DNA of 64,000 bases from [Clostridium] celerecrescens 18A (GTDB lineage: Bacteria > Bacillota > Clostridia > Lachnospirales > Lachnospiraceae), in contig NZ_PGET01000001.1 of the NCBI RefSeq assembly GCF_002797975.1, forward strand, positions 3,162,001 to 3,226,000. Reading direction: 5' to 3'. The notes under the pieces were generated by a model. That model ran no database searches and had not been told where the DNA came from. It was given only the letters and a program-made list of their open reading frames with translations. Of this stretch, positions 54,875-62,596 are shown piece after piece (the first letter of the stretch is position 1; each line of letters starts with the position of its first letter). The translations under genes and the position numbers were made by a program.

Positions 54875-55753
54875 CTAGTCCTTTCTCATAACTCTTGTAT
54901 AGAAAACACTGAGCACAATCCCGATCACAAGCAGAATCATGGAAATAGCTGTGCCGTATCCCAGCTGCTGGGAAATAAATGCCTGCCGGTACATAAAGAT
55001 GGGAAGGGTCAGGGTTTTGGTTCCAGGTCCCCCGCCAGTCATCATGTAGATCAGCCCGAATACGCCCAGGGTTGATAAGGTATTCAGCATGGTATTTGTA
55101 GCTATTGTGTTCTTGATGCAGGGAAGGATGATCCTGATCATGGTCTGAAAAGGGCCTGCTCCATCCACCTTTGCCGCTTCCTCGATATCCGCCGGTACCC
55201 CATCTAACGCTGACTGAAAGTTCATCATGGAAAATGCAGTCCCATGCCATATGTTTGCTAAAATGACCGTTGCCATGGGAATGGCAAATAAGAATTCCAC
55301 GGTGGGAAGGTGAAAAAAAGAAAAGATCTGGTTTAAGGTACCTTCATCTCCGAAAAAAGTGCTGCAGCATAAGGCTACAACCACCTCCGGCATGATCCAG
55401 CCTGCCAGGAAAACAGGACCTACGATCCCCCGGAAGATCCTGTTTCTGTTTCTCATGTTAAGGGCGATGAGAAAACCCAGGACCTGCTGTCCGATCAGGC
55501 TTCCAAGGAGAAAAACAAGGGTGTTGACAATGCTGATGCGTACGGTGCGGTCCTTAAACATGCTGACGTAATTGGACAGGCCGATAAATTTAAGCTGTTT
55601 TGCATTCTCCCCTGATAGAGCCAGGTTTGTAAAGGAATAATAAACAGTCAATAAAATCGGCATCACAAAAAATATAAGTAAAAGGACCATAGAGGGCAGA
55701 ATTAATACTGATTTTCTTGCTTCCGCAAACAGCCGGCTGCTATTTTTATTCAT
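54875..55753 (-). CDS. CUT1 sugar ABC permease (MalF type)
   Basis: 292 aa from the ATG at 55753, chosen because GAGGAA precedes it and sequence similarity to permeases begins there. A longer frame to 55816 translates a tandem repeat unit and is probably not used. Six helices, coupling loop IEEAAKVDGAGPFQTMIRII at about 195. A 238-bp gap with repeats separates it from the binding protein gene. Confidence 0.88.
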   Translation of the reverse strand: MNKNSSRLFAEARKSVLILPSMVLLLIFFVMPILLTVYYSFTNLALSGENAKQLKFIGLSNYVSMFKDRTVRISIVNTLVFLLGSLIGQQVLGFLIALNMRNRNRIFRGIVGPVFLAGWIMPEVVVALCCSTFFGDEGTLNQIFSFFHLPTVEFLFAIPMATVILANIWHGTAFSMMNFQSALDGVPADIEEAAKVDGAGPFQTMIRIILPCIKNTIATNTMLNTLSTLGVFGLIYMMTGGGPGTKTLTLPIFMYRQAFISQQLGYGTAISMILLVIGIVLSVFYTRVMRKD

Positions 55754-55918
55754 GGTTTCCTCATTTCCGCCCTGCTTTTCAGGGCATATAGGTATCCCTG
55801 TAAGGGGTTTCCTCATTTCCGCCCTGCTTTTCAGGGCATATAGGTATCCCTGTAAGGGGCTTCCTCATTTCCGCCCTGCTTTTCAGGGCATATAGGTATC
55901 CCTGTAAGGGGCTTCCTC
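55754..55918 (-). repeat. Three tandem 52-bp repeats in front of the permease gene
   Basis: Units at 55754-55805, 55806-55857 and 55858-55909, nearly identical, plus a 9-bp partial. On the minus strand each unit has CCCTTACAGGG, TATATG, a hairpin CCCTG-AAAAG-CAGGG and then GAGGAA, a ribosome-site-like end. The first unit ends at the permease start codon, so the unit looks like a duplicated translation start region. The leader of the binding-protein gene (57414-57475) has a diverged version: CCTTACAGG, TATATG, hairpin, then GGAGG. Confidence 0.85.
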
Positions 55919-55925
55919 CGTTTGG

Positions 55926-55974
55926 ATAAAAACAGGGAGAGCCAGGTGCTTTGCTATTGCACGTTAGCCCTCCC
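55926..55974 (-). terminator. Terminator-like hairpin after the mannoside binding-protein gene
   Basis: On the minus strand GGGAGGGC and GTGC pair with GCAC and GCTCTCCC across a loop, followed by TGTTTTTA. It would end part of the transcripts before the permease genes, as at 36200 in the peptide operon. Confidence 0.65.
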
Positions 55975-55991
55975 CTTCAAATCCTGAACGT

Positions 55992-57413
55992 TTATTTTGT
56001 CACGGTATTATCTGCGCCAACGCTGTTCGTCACATCTGATTTATACTGCGCCATTGCATCCTCAGGACTCGTACCAGATACAACCGATTCCACCATAGTC
56101 TGGATATGAGTAGTGACCGTTGAATACTGGCTGTTTCTTGGCCTGTAGAAAGCTCCGGATAAAAAGCCGGTGCACTTTTCCATAAAGGGCTGGGAAGCGT
56201 AGGTAGGATCTGCTGCAATATCAGTTCTGGTTGCAATATTTCCCTGGGCAATGATGGTATCCAGATAAATATCATAGCTCATGCAATGCTTGATAAAATC
56301 CATAGCCGCATCCTTCTGATCGGAAAGCTGTGGTATGGATAATGCCCAGCCGCCTGACATGGTGATGCTTCCCGGTTTCTGCCCCTCAGAGGTGGGCATG
56401 GCTGCGATGCCAAGCTTATCCATGTATTCCGGCCATGGAGCCGATCCTGTTTCCTTGTAATTTCCTGTCATCCAGTATCCGTCTAAGGAAATGGCAAGCT
56501 TGCCTCCCGGTAAGTATTCCCTGGAAGCAATGTTTCCTGCTTCTCCGTTTAACACCTTGGAAAGGGATGGCCCGTATCCTTCCTTATATATGGTGTTGAT
56601 AAAATTCAGGGATTTTAAAATGTTTTCGCTGGATGCGATCCATTTGTCATTTTCATCTAAAAGCTGTTCTCCGGTCCCGTAAAGAAGCATTTCATAGGTC
56701 TGCATGGAGGTGGCTTCTCCGCTTGCTACTCCTGAATTGCACCAGAAAGGCACCACATCCGGGCATTTCTCCTTAATAACCTTGCAGGTATCCAGGATCT
56801 CCTGCCAGGTTTTTGGCTGCCACTCCGTATCTAAGCCGGCTGCCTTAAATATGTCCTTGTTATACCACAATCCACGGGTATCGGTACAGTAAGGGATCCC
56901 ATACACGCTGCCGTCACTGTATGTAACACCATCTACCAGAGGTCCGTAGAAGGTCCCGTCATTCCATTCCTTATAGTCCTTTAAGTAGGCAGAAAGATCG
57001 GTAAGATAACCGGCTGCTACGTCAGAGGGAAGCTGGAACGTATCTTCGCAGACAATGTCCGGAGCCGTATCCGCTGATTGAAGTGCAAGCGCCACCTTTG
57101 CAAAATAATCCCCTTCTGAAGCAGTAATGGGGGCAATGTCAAGTTCAATGGAATCCTTTTTATCGTAAGTCTCATACGCATGCTCAAACCAGTTCTTTAA
57201 GGCATCGCTTCCACCATCCCGGAAGGTGATGGAAATTTTAGTCTTTCCTCCTGTGCTCTGGGTTTCCGCTGTTTTTCCGGTTTCCCCGGAAGCTGCTTCT
57301 GTCTTTCCCTGGGCTGTTGTTTCCGTCTTTGCCCTGGAACCCTGGCATGCTGCCAGGGAAAGAATCATGGACGATGCAAGCACCGCTGCTGCAACTTTCT
57401 TCATTTTCTTCAT
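55992..57413 (-). CDS. Sugar ABC solute-binding lipoprotein (CUT1), mannoside operon
   Basis: 473 aa. Lipobox SLAACQ, then a Thr/Glu-rich linker. Family 1 binding protein, with ISITFRDGGSDALKNWFEHA near 65 and LSGAFYRPRNSQYSTVTTHI near 415. First gene of the operon ending in the GH38 alpha-mannosidase, so the ligand is probably an alpha-mannoside. It is preceded by a structured leader (57439-57581). Confidence 0.9.
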   Translation of the reverse strand: MKKMKKVAAAVLASSMILSLAACQGSRAKTETTAQGKTEAASGETGKTAETQSTGGKTKISITFRDGGSDALKNWFEHAYETYDKKDSIELDIAPITASEGDYFAKVALALQSADTAPDIVCEDTFQLPSDVAAGYLTDLSAYLKDYKEWNDGTFYGPLVDGVTYSDGSVYGIPYCTDTRGLWYNKDIFKAAGLDTEWQPKTWQEILDTCKVIKEKCPDVVPFWCNSGVASGEATSMQTYEMLLYGTGEQLLDENDKWIASSENILKSLNFINTIYKEGYGPSLSKVLNGEAGNIASREYLPGGKLAISLDGYWMTGNYKETGSAPWPEYMDKLGIAAMPTSEGQKPGSITMSGGWALSIPQLSDQKDAAMDFIKHCMSYDIYLDTIIAQGNIATRTDIAADPTYASQPFMEKCTGFLSGAFYRPRNSQYSTVTTHIQTMVESVVSGTSPEDAMAQYKSDVTNSVGADNTVTK

Positions 57414-57438
57414 AAAACCCTCCCATCTCTTATTCGCC

Positions 57439-57581
57439 TCCCAGACTTCCTGGGAAGAAACATATACCTGTAAGGTAGTATCTTAGTCTACGCGGGCAAC
57501 GAGCCGGATAAATATGCTTGCATGCTTATTCGGCGACTGCCGCGATAGCTATAAGTAACCCGTGAAGCGTGATCCTTATAG
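57439..57581 (-). ncRNA. Structured leader of the mannoside operon (candidate RNA element)
   Basis: On the minus strand, in order: arms CTATAAG / CTTATAG (57549-57581); a stem CGCGGCA / TGCCCGCG (57538-57544 with 57491-57498, one bulge) enclosing a 15-bp hairpin GCCGAATAAGCATGC / GCATATTTATCCGGC (57503-57534, mainly paired with G-U pairs); and TCCCAG / CTGGGA (57439-57455) just before the ribosome site. No known riboswitch class was recognised. An upstream -10 (TATTAT near 57595) is weak. Confidence 0.45.
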
Positions 57582-57643
57582 TGGTTAAGAGAATAATAGC
57601 ATAAGAAAGTTTTACAGAGTATTCCAAAATTTTATAAAAGGGG

Positions 57644-57703
57644 TATAATTTTAACCTCAACAAGGAGTGAAGCGGATTGCGAATATCCGATTGACTCTTT
57701 TTC
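57644..57703 (+). repeat. Interspersed repeat, copy 3
   Basis: TATAATTTTAACC (57644-57656), then GTGAAGCGGATTGCGAATAT and CCGATTGAC. Same core as copies at 4212 and 5645. In this copy GAGT and ACTC add an outer pairing around the CGGAT/ATCCG dyad and TTTTT follows, so a very short transcript from the TATAAT could terminate here. The -35 region is poor. Confidence 0.6.
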
Positions 57704-57705
57704 GC

Positions 57706-58962
57706 CTACCTTTCTAGAATGGCGTTCCTGATGTCACCCTGAAGCCTTTTAGAAACCTCCTCCGGTGTCATGCTCTTGTCTCCGAGAAAATCCGTTAGAT
57801 TCCCTGCAATTCCATCTGATATGATAAACCATGTGGTGTAGGCATTTTTTAAGATACTCTGTTTTCTCTCCCGTTCCACAAATTCATCCGGAAGACCTCT
57901 TACCAGCCCGGGATTTACCTTTATATCCGTTCTTACGGAAAGGCAGTAGGTATTTTCGTAATAGCTTTTTATCACCTCCCTGGATGTAAGATAGTCCAGC
58001 AGTTTTATGGATTCTTCCATGTCCGCCGTTACTGTGATCCCGATGTTGTCTCCCTGCAGCAGATAAGTCTGCTTCTGGATATAAGGGATTTCCGCGATTT
58101 TATACTTACACTTCCTGTCCGAATTCTCCAGTATGGACATGGAGCTTAGCTCTGCAATGGCGATCTTCACATATCCCCTGGAAAACGCCTTCATTAGCTC
58201 CTTCTGATTCCAGTTGATCACATCCTGGTCTATGATCCCCTCATCCCTCATATTGCCAAGCATTTCATACAGTTTCATGCAGTTTTCCGTATCCAGGCTT
58301 CGCAGAGTTCCTCCTGCAGAATAGATCATCTGCAAAAAACTGGAGGCGATATCCTCTTTATTCTTCATGGCAAAACCGAAATTATAGGTGCCAAGGGTAC
58401 TGGTTTCCCTGCACAGCTTAAGAAGCTCTTCCATCGTATCCGGTATGGCTGCATCATGCTTCCTCAAATGATCCTCATTATAAAATACCACATAGGGGTT
58501 GCTGGTAAAGGGTACGGAATAGCTGATGCCGTTTACTACCGTGCTGCTGTATGCATTCTTTAGATACAAGGAGGCTCTCTCCGCTGTCATGTAATCGGAC
58601 AAATCCCTAAGTATTCCCATGGACTCAAGGGCAGGCGTCATGACGTTCTCACAGATGATCAGATCAGGGAGGTTATTCTGATCCTTATCAATACACAGCT
58701 GCTTTTGAAAGCCGGACTGAGAGACATACTGGATCCTGACCTCCGGATTCCCTGGCAGTTTAGAATATTCATCCACAAGCTTTTTTAAATAATCGCCGCT
58801 TTCATCCTCCTCGCTGACAGCCATAACCACAAGCTGGTCCCTTTTATCCTCCTCAGCTGCCACCTCATTGGATTCTCTGTAATATTTTAATATTACGCTG
58901 ATCAATAAAAAGGAGACCAGCAGCCATAAAGAGATCAGAAGTTTTTGTACAGTCCTGTTCAT
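57706..58962 (-). CDS. Membrane-anchored extracellular solute-binding protein (sensor accessory)
   Basis: 418 aa. One N-terminal transmembrane segment (LLISLWLLVSFLLISVILKY, residues about 8-27) and no lipobox Cys, then a family 1 sugar-binding fold (LPDLIICENVMTPALESMG, VPFTSNPYVVFYNEDHLRKH). It has no permease partners and is the third gene after a YesM/YesN two-component system, 3 bp after the response regulator. It probably presents ligand to the kinase rather than to a transporter. Other Firmicute kinases are known to use binding proteins this way. Confidence 0.8.
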   Translation of the reverse strand: MNRTVQKLLISLWLLVSFLLISVILKYYRESNEVAAEEDKRDQLVVMAVSEEDESGDYLKKLVDEYSKLPGNPEVRIQYVSQSGFQKQLCIDKDQNNLPDLIICENVMTPALESMGILRDLSDYMTAERASLYLKNAYSSTVVNGISYSVPFTSNPYVVFYNEDHLRKHDAAIPDTMEELLKLCRETSTLGTYNFGFAMKNKEDIASSFLQMIYSAGGTLRSLDTENCMKLYEMLGNMRDEGIIDQDVINWNQKELMKAFSRGYVKIAIAELSSMSILENSDRKCKYKIAEIPYIQKQTYLLQGDNIGITVTADMEESIKLLDYLTSREVIKSYYENTYCLSVRTDIKVNPGLVRGLPDEFVERERKQSILKNAYTTWFIISDGIAGNLTDFLGDKSMTPEEVSKRLQGDIRNAILER

Positions 58963-58965
58963 ATC

Positions 58966-60510
58966 TTAGAATACCTTTCTATAGTCTGAGGGCGACACTC
59001 CCATAATGGAACGAAATACCTTATTAAAATACTTCGTATCCTTATACCCCACCATTTCAGCTACCTCATGGATCTTATAATTGCCCGTCGCCAGAAGCTT
59101 TTTTGCAATGCTGACACGGAATTCCCCTAAAAATGTACAAAAGTTGATCCCCATTTCCCTGGTAAACAGCTTGCTTAAATATTCCGGTGTGATCCCCACC
59201 AGATCAGCCGCATCGGAAAGCGATACATCCTTATCATAATTCTGCCTTATGAATTCGATCACATTTAAGATCATGCCATTGCCGGTCAGAGCATCCTTTT
59301 CCCTGTCATCTGCAACCATATCAATCACTTTCCAGTAATTGTTCAAAAAGATTTCCCTGATTCCGGTTTTCATCATATCGTTTAACAGGTATTGGTAGAG
59401 GGCCTCAATGTCTTTGTTTTTCATCAAGTCCCTTGCGGTATTTAAGGAAGCCATAACAAAACGGACGGTATGGTTTTTGATCACCTTAGGCTCTTCCCTG
59501 CTTTGAATGACCATCTCCTCAAATTTCCTGGCATTTCTTCTGATTCCTTCCTTGTTTCCATTCCTTATGTCCCTTTTCACTCCCCGCTCCAAATATTCCG
59601 GATATTCCACCCGTTCAAAGGACAGATTCTTAACCAGTTCCCTGTCAATGACGCACTGGTCCTGAAATACAAAGGTATAGGAAAGATATTCCTGCATCTG
59701 CTTTAAAGTATCTTTAAGACTGGATAAACTTCCAAGTTCCCCGTAGCTGATGAGAAATTCTCCCTTCTCCTTCAGTTCCTTCAATATCTGGGTTTTAAAT
59801 ATGGCCTTTAAATACTTCACGTTCTGGCCGTCTGAAATCATGACAAGAATCTGTTTTTCATAGGGAAGCTTAAAGATGAAAAAGCCGGTCAGACAGATTG
59901 CGTCAAGGCTGTCTTTAAGGACTTCCGTCATCTGGTTCGTCGTATCCTCCAGAATGCTTTCTGACTGGATCAGAAACATGGAAATTACCTGGTCCTTTTG
60001 CTTTCGTATCTTTTCAGCAAATTGCTTTTGAACCATTTCCTCATCATTTCCGTCTCCCGTCAGGATGGAAAACAGCAGCTGTTCCGCGGAAACCTGCTCC
60101 ACCTTATTCTTTGATAACTTTTTCTCTACGGTCCCAAGGACCTCTATGATGTCCTCCACATCAAGAGGTTTCAGCAAATATTCAGCTACGGATAACTGTA
60201 TGGCGCGCTGGGCATATTCAAACTCCGAATACCCGGTCAGAAGAACTGCCGCCGTCATAATCCCTGCTTCCCTGATCTTGTGGATCATGGCCAGTCCGTC
60301 CATCTTTGGCATATTGATATCCGTTATAACCACATCCGGATGCAAAGATAACACTTTTTCAAGCCCTGCCTCTCCATCGCTTTCCCCTGCAACCACTTCA
60401 TGTGACGTATACTTTTCAATGATTTTTATGATCCCGTTCCTTGTGTTTGGTTCGTCTTCCACAATTACCACTTTCATGCCCAAGTATCGTTCCCCCTGTC
60501 TATTCTTCAA
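58966..60510 (-). CDS. Response regulator, YesN type (AraC output)
   Basis: 514 aa; a start at MKVVIVEDEP, about 12 codons in, is also possible. Receiver domain with phospho-acceptor Asp in VITDINMPKMDG and Lys in LLKPLD, a long middle region, then an AraC-type double helix-turn-helix (VSLSDAADLVGITPEYLSKL and VGYKDTKYFNKVFRSIMGVS). It overlaps the kinase gene by 11 bp. Likely target: the adjacent mannoside ABC/GH38 operon. Confidence 0.92.
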   Translation of the reverse strand: MKNRQGERYLGMKVVIVEDEPNTRNGIIKIIEKYTSHEVVAGESDGEAGLEKVLSLHPDVVITDINMPKMDGLAMIHKIREAGIMTAAVLLTGYSEFEYAQRAIQLSVAEYLLKPLDVEDIIEVLGTVEKKLSKNKVEQVSAEQLLFSILTGDGNDEEMVQKQFAEKIRKQKDQVISMFLIQSESILEDTTNQMTEVLKDSLDAICLTGFFIFKLPYEKQILVMISDGQNVKYLKAIFKTQILKELKEKGEFLISYGELGSLSSLKDTLKQMQEYLSYTFVFQDQCVIDRELVKNLSFERVEYPEYLERGVKRDIRNGNKEGIRRNARKFEEMVIQSREEPKVIKNHTVRFVMASLNTARDLMKNKDIEALYQYLLNDMMKTGIREIFLNNYWKVIDMVADDREKDALTGNGMILNVIEFIRQNYDKDVSLSDAADLVGITPEYLSKLFTREMGINFCTFLGEFRVSIAKKLLATGNYKIHEVAEMVGYKDTKYFNKVFRSIMGVSPSDYRKVF

Positions 60511-62326
60511 ACAAAATCTCAGCCGTTATTTTGGTTCCCCTGTCATTTGATTCAATAAAGAAATGCCCTTCTTCTCCATAATAGTATTTGATCCTCATAA
60601 TCACATTCCGTACCCCGATACTCCCCTCAATGGTGCCGCTTGAATAATCATAGTGATTCAGTTCCCTGACCAGTTCCCCCTCCATGCCTTTTCCATTGTC
60701 CTCCACTTGAACCACCAGATGCTTATCTCCCATTTTTCTGATAGATACCGTAAGCATATCCTGTCCGTTATCGCCTGGAAACCCATGGATAATGGCATTC
60801 TCAATGAGAGGCTGGAACAACAGCTTGTGCATCTTTAAATCCAGGACCTCCTCATCCACATCCATTATGCAGTGGAAGGAAAAGGAAAACCTTTGCTGCT
60901 GGAGAAAGATATACTGCTTTAAATAATCAAGCTCACTCCTCACACTTACCACACCATTGCTTTTATGTACGCTGTAACGCAGAATGGATCCAAGATTTTT
61001 AAGCATTTTGCTGATTAAGAACTGTTCATTTTCTATGGCCATCCAGTTGATGGCATCCAGGGTATTATAAAGAAAATGAGGGTTGATCTGGGCCTCCAAA
61101 GCCTTTAATTCCGCATTTTTCTCTCGGAGAAGGGCTTCCTTTTCCATCTTTCCAGACTGGTCAATCTTTTGTACCATATGATTGAAGTGCCTTGCAATCT
61201 TTCCAAACTCATCCCTCCAGGTGTGCTCGATCTGCACCGTATAATCCCCCTTATAGGCTCTGTCCATGGCAGAGGTGATCTTTTCAACACAGACCTGTAA
61301 GGAACCTGCAAACTGGATCATAATAAGAATGCTGGTAATGATGATCAATATCGTAAGCAGAATGATCACCTCAAAGATATATTTAAAATCCTTTAAAGGC
61401 TCTCTGTAATCCCGGAGGCTGACCAGGACAAACTGGTTTTTTAACACAGGCTTTGTGTAAATGCTGTAAAATCCATTGTTCATGATCTGATGGGCTTCCA
61501 CCGCCTGTCTGATCTTAAGTTCCGGCTGGGAAAACAGCTCCTCTTTGCAGTCTTCCCATTCTTCAAAGATGCCTGTCCCAATTAAGTCCGCCCTGGTACT
61601 GGAAAGGATGCTTCCATTGGCATCGCAAAGAAAGGATACATTGAATTCGCTTTCGTTTTCCTGGGAATAGGTTTCCCGGATATTGGTTTCGTCAAGGCAG
61701 ATCAGTATGCTTCCAACCGTACCTTGTCTGTAATTATTAATATCAGCAATCCGGTGACCCAGATAGATGATATTTCTTTTTGTCCCGTTTGCCTCCTCCC
61801 GGTTTATGACATTGGAATAAACGGTCTGGGTGTTATGAAAGGTCTCATCAGTCACAGCCAGCCAGCTTTTATCTTTTTCCGGAAAGCAATAGCTGTCCAT
61901 GGTGCTGTTGGTAATGGAATCATACAGAATGCATTCCTTTTTTTGTGTCACCACCGCAATCCCTAATATTTCCGGATGAAGATAGGAGATATTTTCCAGA
62001 TCTTCTTCCAGCTGCTTCTTTAACAGATAATAATTTCTGGAATCCCACACATTCAGCTTTTCCAGCTTTAGGGCATATTCATTTTCCGTATAAATAGACA
62101 TGATGATGCTGTCATATTCGGAAAAGAAATCTTCCAGCCCTTTCTGGGATAGCTTCATATTGCTTTCCACCAGAATATCCATCTGCTTTTTTATGGTGTT
62201 GGCGGCAATGATACAGGTTATGATTTCAATTACCATGACAGGGACGATCGAGACAAAAAGCAGGATGATCAATGTCTTTTTGGCAATCCCCCATCCTCTG
62301 TATCTGTTTACCAAATATTTGATCAA
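60500..62326 (-). CDS. Sensor histidine kinase, YesM type
   Basis: 608 aa from a TTG at 62326, after AAAGGGGG. The longer frame to 62491 crosses the promoter and lacks a ribosome site. Membrane helix at about 17-42, an extracellular sensor domain, a second helix at about 300-325, HAMP, and a His_kinase domain with the phospho-acceptor His in QINPHFLYNTLD. ATP site ENAIIHGF and DNGKGM. First gene of the three-gene sensing operon. Confidence 0.9.
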   Translation of the reverse strand: MIKYLVNRYRGWGIAKKTLIILLFVSIVPVMVIEIITCIIAANTIKKQMDILVESNMKLSQKGLEDFFSEYDSIIMSIYTENEYALKLEKLNVWDSRNYYLLKKQLEEDLENISYLHPEILGIAVVTQKKECILYDSITNSTMDSYCFPEKDKSWLAVTDETFHNTQTVYSNVINREEANGTKRNIIYLGHRIADINNYRQGTVGSILICLDETNIRETYSQENESEFNVSFLCDANGSILSSTRADLIGTGIFEEWEDCKEELFSQPELKIRQAVEAHQIMNNGFYSIYTKPVLKNQFVLVSLRDYREPLKDFKYIFEVIILLTILIIITSILIMIQFAGSLQVCVEKITSAMDRAYKGDYTVQIEHTWRDEFGKIARHFNHMVQKIDQSGKMEKEALLREKNAELKALEAQINPHFLYNTLDAINWMAIENEQFLISKMLKNLGSILRYSVHKSNGVVSVRSELDYLKQYIFLQQQRFSFSFHCIMDVDEEVLDLKMHKLLFQPLIENAIIHGFPGDNGQDMLTVSIRKMGDKHLVVQVEDNGKGMEGELVRELNHYDYSSGTIEGSIGVRNVIMRIKYYYGEEGHFFIESNDRGTKITAEILFEE

Positions 62327-62374
62327 GCCATGTTCCCCCTTTGTTAATTTCTTCCAAATCTCTTCTTTTTTTGT

Positions 62375-62380
62375 ATTATA
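62375..62380 (-). promoter_or_regulatory. Extended -10 promoter of the sensor operon
   Basis: TGTTATAAT on the minus strand about 50 bp before the kinase start. No good -35, which extended -10 promoters can do without. Confidence 0.5.
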
Positions 62381-62496
62381 ACATAATTTATAAATTAGAA
62401 TAGGATTTTCAGCCGGTCCGGAACAAAAAGAAGACCTTAAACAGTTATGAAATGGAAACATGGTGGCTAAACACCAATTCTGACTGCCCAATACAA

Positions 62497-62532
62497 AAAG
62501 AAGGCTTCTGTAAAAACGCCGAAGCCTTCTTT
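62497..62532. terminator. Terminator after the CooS-like gene
   Basis: AAAGAAGGCTTC and GAAGCCTTCTTT form a 12-bp stem with a 12-nt loop. It ends the gene at 62597 (minus strand) and could act in both directions. Confidence 0.7.
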
Positions 62533-62596
62533 GTCTGCAAAGTCATTTATTCTTGTCTTTTCATCTTACAGGGTCATTTCATTTTCCGCTTGGAAT

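Noticed and set aside
55754..55816. Extended N-terminus of the permease
   Set aside because: It is translation of a 52-bp repeat unit; permease similarity and a ribosome site support the start at 55753.
55754..55918. CRISPR array
   Set aside because: The repeats are directly tandem with no unique spacers, and there are no cas genes.
62327..62491. Longer start of the YesM kinase
   Set aside because: It runs across the predicted promoter; the TTG at 62326 has AAAGGGGG before it and is followed directly by the expected membrane helix.
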